Made by a program: the position numbers and the translations under genes. The notes under the pieces were generated by a model, which was given only the letters and a program-made list of their open reading frames with translations, did not search any database and had not been told where the DNA came from. Source: Oryzias latipes (lineage: Eukaryota > Chordata > Actinopteri > Beloniformes > Adrianichthyidae). Taken from it: a stretch of 64,000 nucleotides of DNA. The DNA is taken from contig NC_019866.2 in the NCBI RefSeq assembly GCF_002234675.1, positions 20,426,802 through 20,490,801 on the forward strand, written 5' to 3'. Shown here piece by piece: positions 25,501-36,726 of this stretch (the first letter of the stretch is position 1; each line of letters begins with the position of its first letter).

Positions 25501-27420
25501 GGAGAGGGGGCACAGATTTGAGCAGAGGGAGGCGGACGGAAAAATGAGGAGAGAATGAAAGATGGGGGGGGGGGGGGGGGTTGCTGATACAAAAAGGGGT
25601 GGAGAGGTGGGGGTGCTTCGTGCAAAACCACGAGTCAATTAGCAATCTGGAAATACGCCTGGGGGGTGAGATGGGGGACAAATCAGAGGACATGTGAGAG
25701 TGGAAGCAAGGATGAAAAATAAAGGGGGGGGGGGTGCTGTTTGTGTGAGATGGGAGAGCGTAACAAAGAGAAGAGGCGGCTCTCATTTATCATTACTGTG
25801 CTGATTTACAGTCAGTCTGGAAGGTCAGGAGCGTGCCCGCTCCCTCAGTGGGAGTCCACCCCCCCACCCCCCAGGACTTATCCAACCTTCAGCTTGAGTG
25901 GAACTCCAGAGCCAGATTTACCGTCTTAAAGCCTCAATGTCGTTTTCTTTTATGCGTAAAGTGTTAGTGAGCCTTTCATCTCCTGACTGTCTCACCCAGC
26001 ACATCTCCTCTCTAAGCGCCATCCGTCACTTTCCTTTCATCCAACATCCTGACAGATGCTAACAGCTCCCGTTTCTACCCCTCTCCCTGCATCATCCACC
26101 CTTTATTCACCCCCTAAAAAACACCTACCCTCTCCTGTTTCTACCCTTTTTTGCTCCGGCAATCCATCTACGTCTACATTCGAGCCACTTTTGATGCCAT
26201 GCATCGCTCTGCACTCTTAACCTTTAATTCACTTCTCTCTCATCCTGAGTTAATCCACCGATCACTCATCCTCGCCTACCTTTCATTTACCAGTTTACCC
26301 ATCCTCCATGGCTGCAGCTGGCGTAACTCGTGTGCCATCCCATAAAAAGTGCACAGCGATCGATTTGATCGCATCATCTGCGCCGTCCTCTGAACCTTTC
26401 AGCTTTACAGCACTCCTCTGTCTTTGCAAGCAGGTCCTTCCTTCTTTTTTTTTTTTTTTAAACCAATTCCCCTGGACTCCTGCCATGCTCACCTGCCCTT
26501 CAACCACTCTCTGCGCTCTTATCGCTGGGCTAAAACACCAGACGCTAGCTGAATTTTTTCATGGTACGAGTAGATTTAGAGGCCCTTCAAAGCATATGCG
26601 TGTAGGCGTATGAATTATGTTTGTGGGTGAATGCCATGGAGTGGAAGAAATAGCAACAGATCCTGGAAGGACAAGTAAGAGTGTCTAAGCAGCCCCGTGG
26701 TGTACTGTATTACAGTAGACCGGTTCCAGAGGGGGACCGGCTGCTGATGCTTTGCTGCCTCAGCTGTCGAGTCATGAAAGCAGGGAAGACCGGTGTACAG
26801 AAAGCCCCCACCCCCCACCCCCCCTGTTCCTTCAGCCTCCAGCAGAAAGGCTCTGTTCTTTGTCTTTCTCTGCGGTGACCCCTCCCCCAATCCCTGTCTG
26901 CCTCTCTTTTAACACCTAGCCACAAGGAAAAGGGATGGGGGGGGGGGGGGGCATGGAGCAATTAATGGCACATGCCATGTGTGGAACAATTTGGGGTGGC
27001 TCTGTAAAAATGATCTCCAGCGGGTTCTTCCATAGAAATGTGCAAAAGCTGGCATCATTTGACACACAGCACTGGTTTATTTGTGTGAGACAGGCGAGAT
27101 GAGCAGCTCTGATCTTTACTGCTGCTGCTGCTGCTGCCTGTTACAGCCATGGAGCCTGGATCATATTACCTTTGTCTGGGCTGGTCATGCTCCCTCAAAG
27201 CACCACGATCAGGGGATCGTTTCAAATGATCAATCAAACATTTTTCTTCCTAATTGCATTCATTTCTGTTGCTAAGACGGCGCTACTTTGTTGTTAATGG
27301 GCTTTTAAAAAAAATCGGAGACAGAGAATGCTTATTTGTTTGTGTGGCAAACAAAAAGCTGTGGATAAAACAAACAAGAGTATGACTAATGGGTCCCTAA
27401 TGTTTACATTGCATTCCTAC
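19565..27420. other. Non-coding stretch, read as intron 1 of the minus-strand gene
   Basis: No exon supported. Notable content: a dispersed-repeat piece at 20.10-20.34 kb (separate entry); GA-rich tracts at 21.35-21.55 and 21.98-22.10 kb; and plus-strand G homopolymers near 25,426, 25,565, 25,724 and 26,937. There is also a CTG-triplet microsatellite at 27,119-27,137 and a CT-rich tract at 25.95-26.3 kb. The GT donor at 27,420 on the minus strand opens an intron that would extend leftward through here. Confidence 0.4.
20097..20345 (+). repeat. Dispersed repeat with a coding-like fossil, related to 62.74-62.87 kb
   Basis: The words ctagcttacagcccc, catcccaacctgacatta, agccgtacagctgtgagcc and atgccagctcgga recur with modest divergence at 62,735-62,865. 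In one frame the segment reads IQPYSCEPHASSDEEN, an acidic motif that resembles a transposon-encoded protein rather than chance. It is followed by a piece of the 'cggactataagt' dispersed repeat at 20,250-20,340. The class is unknown to me. Confidence 0.5.
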
Positions 27421-27624
27421 CTGTCCGATGTCTCCCACCACGCTCCCGGTGCCGTCTATCCTTGGTCTTTTGCACTCCGCTCCGGCCAGGTCGGTGAGGG
27501 CAGCGGCTGTCTGAGCGTCAGGCTCGGGGTCCCCCCGCTTCATCCCGCGGACAGCCGCCGGACCCCCGGCTGCGTTGGCGTGAGGCGCCGCGGCTGCTGT
27601 CTCAATGTCTCTTTCGCGGTCCAT
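27421..27624 (-). CDS. First coding exon of an unidentified minus-strand gene
   Basis: The exon lies in a CpG-rich island and ends at a strong donor (GGACAG|GTAGGA, phase 0). From the methionine at 27,624 it encodes 68 residues. They start MDRERDIETAAAAPHANAAG, are alanine- and glycine-rich, contain a basic KRPRID patch that could be a nuclear localisation signal, and end GSVVGDIGQ. I chose this start because it has A at -3 and G at +4; the in-frame methionines at 27,678 and 27,672 have weak contexts. The composition suggests the disordered N-terminus of a nuclear regulator. I do not recognise the family. All further exons would lie to the left of, or beyond, this window. Confidence 0.6.
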
Positions 27625-28380
27625 TATTCCCCGGTTAACGGGTAGCATTAGGGATGCAACGTCGGTCGACATTAACATTGGACGGCGGACACTCTCGCGT
27701 CTTTGTTCTGCTCACCTTTCCTCGAGCTTTTCACACCTCGGCGTTCAGCTTTTTGACAATATTGACCAGACTAACATCAATACTCGGGAACCTTGTCCTG
27801 TTTCTTGTGTAAGTTCGCGTTAGCTATGCGCGGCACACCATCATGAAGGTGTCAGGGTCCCGTCTCAACAGCAACCAAACGCCTGCGGTTCATATAAAAA
27901 GTCGAATCGACGCCAAACTACGACCTTTTTTTTCATAAAAATCCCACGTCCGAGCCTGTCGAGCTAATTAGCTAGCCAACGTATGCTAGCCTGCTAGCAT
28001 TACATTCCGCTAGCTCTCCTTTTAAATGAGGCTGTGGGAGCAGAGACTCTGCCAAGAATAGAAAATGTTGGAAATGAGCTGAGCGTAATACTACTCCTCC
28101 AGCGCAGCCGCTCCTCTTTCCGCTCTCCGGTGTGGCTGTTCTGGCGTTAAACTTCTGCGTGGCTCCTTCCAGGCGTTTTCCTCCCGCTTGTCCGTTCCCT
28201 GTTCGAGGTCTGTGGATGAGTTTTGGCGAGCCGACCTGGCGAGCACGATTTCCTCTGGTCTCAGTCACAACTCCGTAGTGTGGCGGGAGTCCTGTTGCGC
28301 TGATCCGCGGTCAGATTTCACCAAGGAGACGCTGATTGGAGATGCGGGGTGTGAAGGGAGGCGGGCTGGTCTGGGGTCTG
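27625..28380 (-). promoter_or_regulatory. CpG-island promoter and 5' leader of the minus-strand gene
   Basis: CpG dinucleotides are dense from about 27.45 to 28.38 kb and drop sharply on both sides. A 98-codon minus-strand frame (28,268-27,972) and a 115-codon plus-strand frame overlap here and are attributed to the GC-rich composition. There is no clear TATA box. Whether the island also drives a divergent plus-strand transcript cannot be told. Confidence 0.5.
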
Positions 28381-28928
28381 CTGTCGGTCTCCTATCCCCC
28401 CACCCATCAACCATCGCCTCCTTTCTCCTCTGTCCTCACTTCATTATTAATACGCAACGGTTTTTATTACTTTTTGTGTGTGTGTGTTTCGTTTTTGTGG
28501 TAAAACAGTATTTCAAAATAATTTTAAAATTATAAAAATATATAAACATGTTTTTTTATTTATATGTATTATTTATTTATAACAAAAACATTTTTTATCT
28601 AACGGGATTTGAACCTCCCATTTGACTAATAGGTTTAAAATTTAAAAACAAAGCTATGTATTTCACCACGGAGTTTGTATTTAATATATTTGTTCATGAA
28701 AATTCATTTCAGCGTCATTTTTTATTATTTTTTTGTAAAACTCATCTCATTCCTACTCTATACCTTGATTTATATTTTAGCATTTTTGAGTAATGTAGTT
28801 AATTATAAGCTTTCTAACCTTGAGCATCTTTTTACAAATTCAAGCAAAAAGAAAACAAATTATGCTAAATTTTGCTGTTTGTAGTTCTGATTTTTATAGA
28901 CACATTAGAGCCGTTTTGTTGTGCTTTT

Positions 28929-28942
28929 GCGCCCCCTGGCGG
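28929..28942 (-). promoter_or_regulatory. CTCF-like binding motif
   Basis: GCGCCCCCTGGCGG is a close match to the reverse complement of the vertebrate CTCF core (CCxCxAGGGGGCGC type). It sits about 0.6 kb from the edge of the CpG island, between the minus-strand promoter and the plus-strand tetraspanin gene, where an insulator would be plausible. The evidence is the motif match only. Confidence 0.4.
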
Positions 28943-29769
28943 ATCACAAACCGCAGCGAACACAAACAGAAGCAATAACATCCTCCTCTGCTGAGGTCAT
29001 CCTAGGACATTTTATAATCAAAAGCTTGAGCCAGAAATAGCAAATCATTTGTCATTTCTTAACAAGTGTAAAAAAAAGTGTTTCCCTTTAGTACTTCCCT
29101 TCATGACCTGATAGAGTAGAGACACATGTTTGGGTTGTAAAAGCTGATCGGATTTAAGATTTACAAATATTTTATGAGCTCAGACCAACAGTCCATTTGT
29201 GCGTGAGTGTCTGATAGAAAGTGCAGTGAATGAACACCCTTTTCACCCAGTGTCAGTGATTCACTCCATAAACTGTTTTGACTTTACCTCCATGGACTCT
29301 TCAATTGTCAACTGAACCTGCAATAATGAATTGCAAGGGGGGTCAGAGCACGCCGCCCGCTGCCTGTCTCAACACGGCAAGAGCAGGAAAAAATTACTCT
29401 TTGTAGTGGTAAATTGCCCTTTGAAGAGACCTCTAAAGGGATTTAAAATCCTTTCCGACTTGTCGTAAAGCTCATGTATTTCTTTGAGGGGAGTCGCTTC
29501 AGCTTTAAGACATGCTGATGATGACCTTGTTGATTTTAAATAGCCGTGGCTTTTGTGTGCACTTCAAATACATGTTTTGCCACCAACTCTGGAAATGCCG
29601 TCCCCTGGAACCATGCCATCAACAAGCACATCGTACAAGTATGCAAATTTAAAGTTTCGGTTTGAGTTTAAATGTGAAATTGATCATTATAATTTTATAA
29701 TTTTGAAATACAAATTCAAACTTGATTTTTTTCGATTTCAAATTAGTGTCACAGTCTTCAGTTCTGTTT

Positions 29770-30115
29770 TGTTCTACCTGTTTTTGTGTGTAGGTTGGCT
29801 GTGGGTTCTGGCTCCACCTCTTCTCCTGTGGCTGTCCTTGATTGGCACACAGCTGTCTGCACCTTAGGCTCATTTGCCTGAGCTCTATTTAACTGTGTCC
29901 AATTTTGCTCTCTGTGTCGGAGTGTTGCTTGAGTTTGGGCTGTTTGTCCTGGTTCCTTCATGGAGTCATGCTAGTCTCAAGTCCTCTGTTATGTTTATGG
30001 AGTTTTTCCCCCACCTAGTGTGGTGTTTATTGGTTGTTAAAAGAACTCTGGATCTTTTTCCTTCAACCTTGGAGTCTAGTCCAGTGCATTTGGGTCATCC
30101 TGATATAATGTAAAA
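29770..30115. repeat. Possible dispersed repeat of unknown class
   Basis: T- and G-rich text with words typical of teleost dispersed elements (gattggcacacagctgtctg, ctctatttaactgtg, gtgcatttgggtc). It could be a solo LTR or a non-autonomous element, but I could not define ends or a target-site duplication. There is no coding content. Confidence 0.28.
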
Positions 30116-30144
30116 ATTTGACCTCAAAGAGAAACAAACAAAAA

Positions 30145-30480
30145 TTGTCCATGTACAGTGAATGAAAGTCTTTAAAGTGAGTACACTACACAATGTGATG
30201 CAAAGTATAGTGCCGTTTCCTGATCAAGAACAGCTAAGGTTGAATGTCACACTTTGTGGGTTTGAGTCCAGAAAGTCCTATGTACAAGGTGTTCTGCTTG
30301 AGGGTCCAAATGGCTTTTGGGAAGAAGGTCCTCCTTATCCTCTCTTTGATGGGATGAAGTCTCTGATGAGTCTCTCTTCATTACCCCTGAGGTCAAGGCC
30401 GCAGGGCAGTAGTTGTTCAGGCAGGTGGGGCTTATCAGGGATCACAAGTGATGATATGGTTTTAAAAGGAGCTCAAACAT
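30145..30480. repeat. Possible retroelement-related fragment
   Basis: Words such as gcttttgggaagaaggtcct, gggatgaagtctctgatg and ggccgcagggcagtag resemble, from memory, a common teleost LINE-associated repeat. No domain could be translated. This is a low-confidence call made from pattern only. Confidence 0.25.
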
Positions 30481-31069
30481 GAATTCAAATGTTCACATTC
30501 TCACAAGCACACAAAAATCCATATCCTTTTTTATCTCTAAATGCCCCACACCTGAGCTTTCTTAAATGCACCTCACTGTTTATCCTGGCCTACACCACCC
30601 AGTCCCCAGGTGAAGTACCTGCAAGCATAAATCTACATAAAGCCTTCTTTTAATGCAGCTACAAAACAGTCGGGTTGAAAAATTACACCATTTGTGGGAG
30701 ATTAAAGATCCAGTCACGTAAAAAAATCCAGTTTCAGTTTGGGGTTTTAGCTTACAGGACATATTATATAACTGAAGCAAGGTTTTGAACAAGAGCAACA
30801 GTTTTTTACTCTATAAAACCCAATTTAAAACACAGATAAGCTCAGGAGTGTGTCTATCTTTAGCAGCAATAACTCAAAGTAAATATTTCCTGCATGATTG
30901 TTTCACATGGCGCCCTGGGCCACCGCCCACTTCGCCCACATCAAAAACCGCCACTGCCTGTGCTACACAATTGGTAAGTCTTTACTTTTGCCAGAAGCAA
31001 GCAGTGAGTAACATTAGTTGTACTGTAAAAATAATATTACTTGAGGAAAAGTTTAAGATGAAACCATGG

Positions 31070-31815
31070 TCTAGTGTTTTTCAACCGGAGTGCCGTGAGA
31101 GATGGTCAGGTGTCCCATGGGAAATTACCCATTTTCACCGATCTAAAACATTAACCATTGCCAAGATATCAGATCTGTGTCCAAACAGGCCCTGATAAAA
31201 CACAGAGTAGTTAGGAATATTAAAGATCATAACATACTTTTTTCTGTTGATTTGATTCTAATAAAGACACTTTTATGAGAAAGACGGGACCGCACTTTAG
31301 CTGCAGCTTCAGTTGTTTTCGGAAAAGTCAATTTCTACTGTCTCTGCCAATCATTCCTGGACTCCTAACCATACGTCAGCAGTCTGACCAATCAGAAGTG
31401 GTTAAAGTCTTCACTTCCTTTTTCCGATTTAGCTCATAAAGTCTCCCAGTTCCAACAAAAATAAAAGCTAAAGCTCGTCTTTCGCGGTGTAGCTTTCCAC
31501 AGTATCGGGTGTCAGACCGTGGAACAAGTGAACAAAACAATGAAGCTCAGAGACACAAGTCTGTCTGCCATCAACGTCAGTTTTTGTACTACATCTCCCA
31601 TGATGCACTGTGTTAAAGTGTGTCTAACGTGTCTTAAACTTTTCTGCCACAATTATCACAAAAATGCCTGTGAGACTGTGGTTGGACGGTACATCAATAC
31701 ACACTATAGATTTTCTCCCTTTTTAATGATTGGATGCTGGTGTGCCGGGGGATTTTTGTCAAGGAGAAAGTGTGCCTTGGCTCAAAAAAGAAACAATGGT
31801 CTAAATATTTGACCC
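31070..31815. mobile_element. Decayed DNA-transposon-like element (TAGTGTTTTTCAACC end)
   Basis: The left border ctagtgtttttcaaccggag with gtgccgtgagagatggtcag, and the right region ggtgtgccggggg ... gtgccttggctcaaaaaag, resemble the two ends of a common fish element whose copies begin CAGTGTTTTTCAACC. The right terminus is degraded and no target-site duplication is visible. No intact transposase frame was found. Confidence 0.35.
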
Positions 31816-33114
31816 ATCCCCTGATCTGCACTCACAGCCAACGTGGGAATTTCTAAAATAATTTACAGGTATTCCCCCAATCCTTGATGCTGAATGTCAA
31901 ACAGGCGGCTATCAGGATCTATTTTAACGTTTTTGTTGACCCACCTTTAAATTTGAACCCATAAACCTCCAGCCCCTACAAAACCCTCACCAAGCTGGTC
32001 ATTCAGATAACATTTAATATTCATACAGAATACTAAATTAGAGTGCAGTTCATTTTTATACAAACCCTGCTGCAAAGTGTGTTACCTTTTCATTATTACA
32101 GTTCCGTTCACCTGAATGAGTGTCCTCCACTTCAGACTTCCGTCAGAAAACTCTTGTTGGTCCAGGTGACATTCCTGTTCTTGGTGAAGCCTAGACCCCA
32201 GGCACACAAGCAAAACACTCATCTTGCCATACATGTATTTTGTTGCTTGCGCAACCAGCAACAAGGTTTTCCTGGGCCAGGAGTTATTAGCACAAGCTCA
32301 AGCATGTCTGAGCTTTGGGAAGCCGCAGATCATGTTGTTTGGGGAAGAGGTGCCACATTTTTCACCCCAGGGCAAAACCTAAAGAGTTGTGGTAAAAGTG
32401 GAACAAACATTGCTGTTGGAGGCCGGGGAAGAGTGTGTGAGACACCTGGGAATATTTATTTGAGGGGGGGAAATTACAGCAGAGGTTTTGCTAAGTCCTA
32501 TAAAGTGTTGGATGGAAAAACACTAAATGTTGGTGACTCTGATTTTGTCTTTTTAATGGAGCTGCCTCACAACCTGGAAAGACTTCTAGTGGCCTCCCTA
32601 TTGTTCCTCAGCACCTTGAAGAAATTTTGCATCTAGTTCCACTAAATGCAGCCACACTGGTTTAGTGCAACACATCACAAACCGGCCTCTGGTAAACGTT
32701 CAGATGTGACAGCAAGTATCTCAATCATTTTGTATTAACACAGAGGGTGAACTACAAATGCATTTCAAAAGAAAAGGATCGTTTTATTTGCCTCCTGATG
32801 AGAAGTGCTCTCTTCGAGCTGTAAATAGAGACACGGCAGCAGTCGACCGTCAACAAAGTGCAAGCTCAGAGAAAAGAACATTCCGTAAAAATTAATAATC
32901 TCTCAAAAAAGAATTAATGTCTACATTTATGTGAGCAGATTTTTTTTCATTGTTGGTTTTAGTTTGAAAAACGGATGAAGGAATGATCCACAGATTCACG
33001 GTTGGCTGAAAGCGAACAGGCATGGATGGCTGATGAATGGGATTGACAGATTCATTAGCCAATGATGACATTTGTTAACCTGGCATGTTAGAAGAGTCTC
33101 AATATTCACCCCAT

Positions 33115-33365
33115 GCATTTATCTCACAAATACAGAGAGATTCACAAATGAGAGGCGATTCATAAATGCACATTCTGTAATTCGTATCATCTGTTAGTTT
33201 ATGTTACAAGTGTACCTCAAAATTATGCTTGTGAAACAGTTTGTGTGAATTTGTGAAACACTTCCTGTGGATTTGTGAATTTGTGTGACATGTTTGCATA
33301 AATATATATTTGTGAATCAGAGCGTGTGTATTTGTGAAACCGTTTGTATGCATTTCTGATTATTG
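33115..33365. repeat. ATTTGTGAA / TTCACAAAT inverted-orientation repeat cluster
   Basis: The left part (33,125-33,170) carries copies of the word tcacaaat or tcataaat. The right part (33,225-33,345) carries at least five copies of its reverse complement, atttgtga, at irregular spacing. The arrangement could fold into an imperfect hairpin and looks like a decayed foldback element. Confidence 0.4.
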
Positions 33366-34819
33366 AGACTGAATTAACTCTATACTTTTCTATACTTTGA
33401 ACAAAACCTGAAAGTGCTGGATTTTCTCTTTTCATTGCTTATATAACTTTTTAAAGACTATATTAGTGTAGTTCTTGATAATTCGAGAGATTCAAAAATA
33501 CAATATACACATAAACTAATAACTACTATTTTTTTGCAAAAACTAATGTTTTTGCTGCTGTTGCCCCCAATCTTTTTTTTTTGGGGGGGGGGGGGGAGAG
33601 GATTAAGCTCAACGAAATAAAGAAATAACAAGTTAAAGATCAACAATATTGAATGAGGTTTCAAATTCAACTATTTGGATTATACAGAGAATTAGTTTAC
33701 CTTTAGTATCAGTGGCGCACTTAGCAGTTTGAATAATAAAATGGAGCCCTCTGCAGCGGTTGCATGAAATATATATCTTTTTAATCCTTACCTATAGGGT
33801 AAAACTTCAAATAACTTCCTTACAGATTGAATTTTAGAAAACGTCAGTGTCAAGAATCCAGATGTTTTGATGAGAATTTATAAACTGAAATCACATTTAA
33901 ATGTTAAAGACAAGTTTTTAATATACATCATTTTTACTTGGACAAACATTACATTTATCCTATACATTAATATGTTCATCCTCACCTCCGAGAAGGAACA
34001 AATGATGATTTTCTGTTTATTTCCTAATTTGTCAGTTTTACTAAAGAAGCAAAAGAAAAAGTTTTTTTTATTCTGTTCTTGTTTTTCCTATTTTATCTGT
34101 CTTCAAGCACTTTTGGAAGTTTTTCAACAAATGTCTTGCTTTCTCTTTGCATTTTCCTCTTTTCACATCCCCTCTGACCATTCTGCTTCTTTTAACCACT
34201 TTTTTAAAAATTGCTTTGAATAATCATTTAATCTCTGCCAGTGTTGCCAGATAGAGTCATGGTTTCCCAGCCAAAAAGTCATCTAAAAACAACCAGACTC
34301 AGCAAAACTAAACAACAACAAAAACACCCAAACTATTCATCAGTGATCAATAAGCAGTAATTAATTATACATTATTTATTACTTCCTGATTTGATTGAGA
34401 GTCCAACTTTAACACATTTTTGATTAAATTACATCCACTATTTATCAGTGAGTCAGAAAAATATAAAATAACAGACTCCTATTCAACTTTATTAACAACC
34501 ACTGATCTTTTGCTTAAATGTTAAGAACAATCAATAAAATAACAAAAAAGAAAATTGAAAAAAAAAATTTAAACACTGCATGAGTTCTAGTTTAACTTAA
34601 TAACCTATCATGAACAAAAGTGGAAATTGTTCTTGTATTTTTATGTTTCATGAATTTAGGAGAGATAAAACTTAAGCAAAACGTTTGCAAACATTTCCAA
34701 GTATTAAATAAAACATTAAGAACTGAATTAAATATCACCTGAAATAGTCCAAAAAGTATTTTTTGGTTTTTACCAATTATTTTTTAAAATAAATTTTGCG
34801 CAACACTGATGCTCGGCTA

Positions 34820-35400
34820 ACAACCTGTCTCTAAATGTCTTGAAGACCAAAGAACTCAAATCAGACTTTGGAAGACACGACCACACGCCGCTCTACAAAG
34901 AAATGGAGAATGTGTGGACAGTTTCTCCTCAATCAGGTTCCTGGGCATCACCATCTCTGCTGACCTGTCCTGGTCAACCATTATCAGGGCCACGGTGAAG
35001 GAGGATCAGCAGCAGCTGCCCTTCCTCTGCATCCTTGTTGCCTGGAGCAGAGGTTGCTGGTTAGCTTCTATTGCTGCTCCAAGGCGAGTAACCTCACCTA
35101 CTCCCTGAATGTGTGGTAATGGCTCCATGGCACTGGACAGAAAGGCTATGCAGAGGATCATCAACACAGCCCAGGCCATCACTGGCTGCCCCATGCCCTC
35201 CTTGAGATCATTTCAAAACACCACTGCCAAAAAAGAACTATACCAATCTTCTGACCCAACCCGCCTCCCACCTGTTTGACTTGATGCCCTCAGGATGCCG
35301 CTATGGGTCAATCAAGTCACAATCCACCAGATTCACAAACAGCTTGACGTCTGCTTTAGCGGTTCTTCTGTCTCTCTGTGACCCAGTTTGACGACTAGCT
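34820..35400 (+). pseudogene. LINE reverse-transcriptase C-terminal fossil (Rex1/L2-like)
   Basis: With frameshifts, the plus strand reads SIRFLGITISADLSWS, then RKAMQRIINTAQAITG, then LMPSGCRYGSIKSQSTRF. These are the family-typical 'YLG..I...L.W', 'LQR..RTAE.I.GA' and 'LLPSGRRYRSI..RT.R' blocks at the end of the reverse-transcriptase ORF of CR1/L2/Rex1-type LINEs. Stops and frameshifts show it is dead. The exact clade is an inference. Confidence 0.6.
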
Positions 35401-36390
35401 GTGTCTTGAAGCAGAAGACACAGTGAAAGAATTTAAAGTGGTAAATTCTGACACCCCCATCCCATCCATTTTTTTTTAGATATATCATTGGTTCACAATC
35501 TGTGAAGTTACAGCGAATAAATATTTCTAGAGGGTAGTGTAGTTTAGAGGACTTTACACTGAATCTGGGATATAAAAAGGACTTAATTGACTTTAAAAGT
35601 TTATTTGTACAGGCAAACATTTCAGATGTAATCGGTGGATCAAGTTATAATTTACATTGGAGTTTCCTACAAGCTTTCTTTGACCGTAAATTAAATATAT
35701 AAGTCAGCAATTGTAAAATGGTAGATTAAATCCTGCAATAGTTGGTAATTGTTTGTGGTTCTGTACAGACGATTACGGCTTTGTTTCTGAAACCAAATCC
35801 AGTATTATCCAGTATTATTAAATCCAGTATTATTGAGTAACAACTTTAGGTTTTTACAAGTTAAGAATTTGAAAGAAGTCTGAATTGACATGTTTGGTGT
35901 AACAGACTGAATTGAGTCTTTTTTTAAAGTCTTTCTGCACCTGGAAAGCAGACGCAGCTCATTTCCTGTTCTGTGTTTTCGTGATTTTTACATCTGTTTC
36001 AGTCACGTGAGTCATCAAAGCATCGCTATTTAATGATTTCACCATATTCCACCAGTATTTGTCTCCTTGAAATGTAGTTAGTGTTAGCTCACTGTAATAC
36101 CTGCGTTTTGAAAGAATTTATATTTTTTGTCATCATTTTATTAGGGTTTTCAGTTTCAACAAATAAAAAAAAACACATTCTTTAACATAATTTGGTCACA
36201 ACTAATACTTCAAACAACATAGCTTTCGTTTAACTAAGTTTCGTTTCTTTGGGTCCCCCCCCCCCCACGTTAATACCGTAATGTTTATTTTTATTTCTCA
36301 CCTCATAGGTGACTCACCATGTCATTCAAAAGTCTTAGCCAATAGCAGAGCAGAATAAGGCAATGTGGGCGGGCCGACACCTACTTAAAA
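35401..36390. other. Intergenic, immediately upstream of the tetraspanin gene
   Basis: No coding feature. It contains a short tandem ccagtattat-type repeat at 35.80-35.84 kb and a C homopolymer near 36,257. The last few hundred bases become GC-richer towards the tetraspanin promoter. Confidence 0.4.
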
Positions 36391-36726
36391 CGCCAGAGAA
36401 AGTCTCCACTGCACCAGAAGTAGCAGCAGGAGCTTAAATTCCCAGGAAGAGGTAAACGGTGTCGTTCAGGAAACTGTCACGTTTAGACCTATTTCTATTT
36501 ATTTTTAAATTAGGATAAAGGTTATATCAACCATTTAACAAAAAACGATCTATTTAGAGTGTAAATGGATTTAAAAAAGCTTGTGTGTGTATTTTAGCTT
36601 CGGATTTAGACGCTACCTTTCCTTTCTAGAACTAAGTCTTCATCGAAGGCCTTAGTTCCGCGCGCTCATCCTCTTCCTCCCTCCAGCCTTTTGAAGTGCG
36701 CGGCTGAACCGACAGACAGGCTCATC
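36370..36726 (+). promoter_or_regulatory. Promoter, 5' leader and leader intron of the tetraspanin gene
   Basis: A GC-rich segment (gggcgggccgacacctac) precedes a weak TATA-like cttaaaacg at about 36,385. A likely non-coding first exon ends at a donor (GGAAGAG|GTAAAC) at 36,451/36,452. The acceptor cctccctccag|CCTTTTG at 36,686/36,687 begins the exon that carries the start codon 40 bp later. The transcription start itself is not visible. Confidence 0.45.

Larger units (their letters stand above)
28381..34809. other. Intergenic repeat-bearing stretch, no gene recognised
   Basis: The stretch separates the minus-strand CpG-island promoter from the tetraspanin gene. It is very AT-rich at 28.5-28.9 and 33.7-34.8 kb. 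Open frames such as 32,043-32,636 (197 codons, plus) show no domain I can name and no coding-like splice context. Separate entries cover the recognisable repeats and a CTCF-like site. Confidence 0.4.

Noticed and set aside
32043..32636. 197-codon plus-strand open frame
   Set aside because: The longest single frame in the intergenic spacer, but with no recognisable domain, biased low-information composition in its second half, no splice or promoter support, and a location among repeats.
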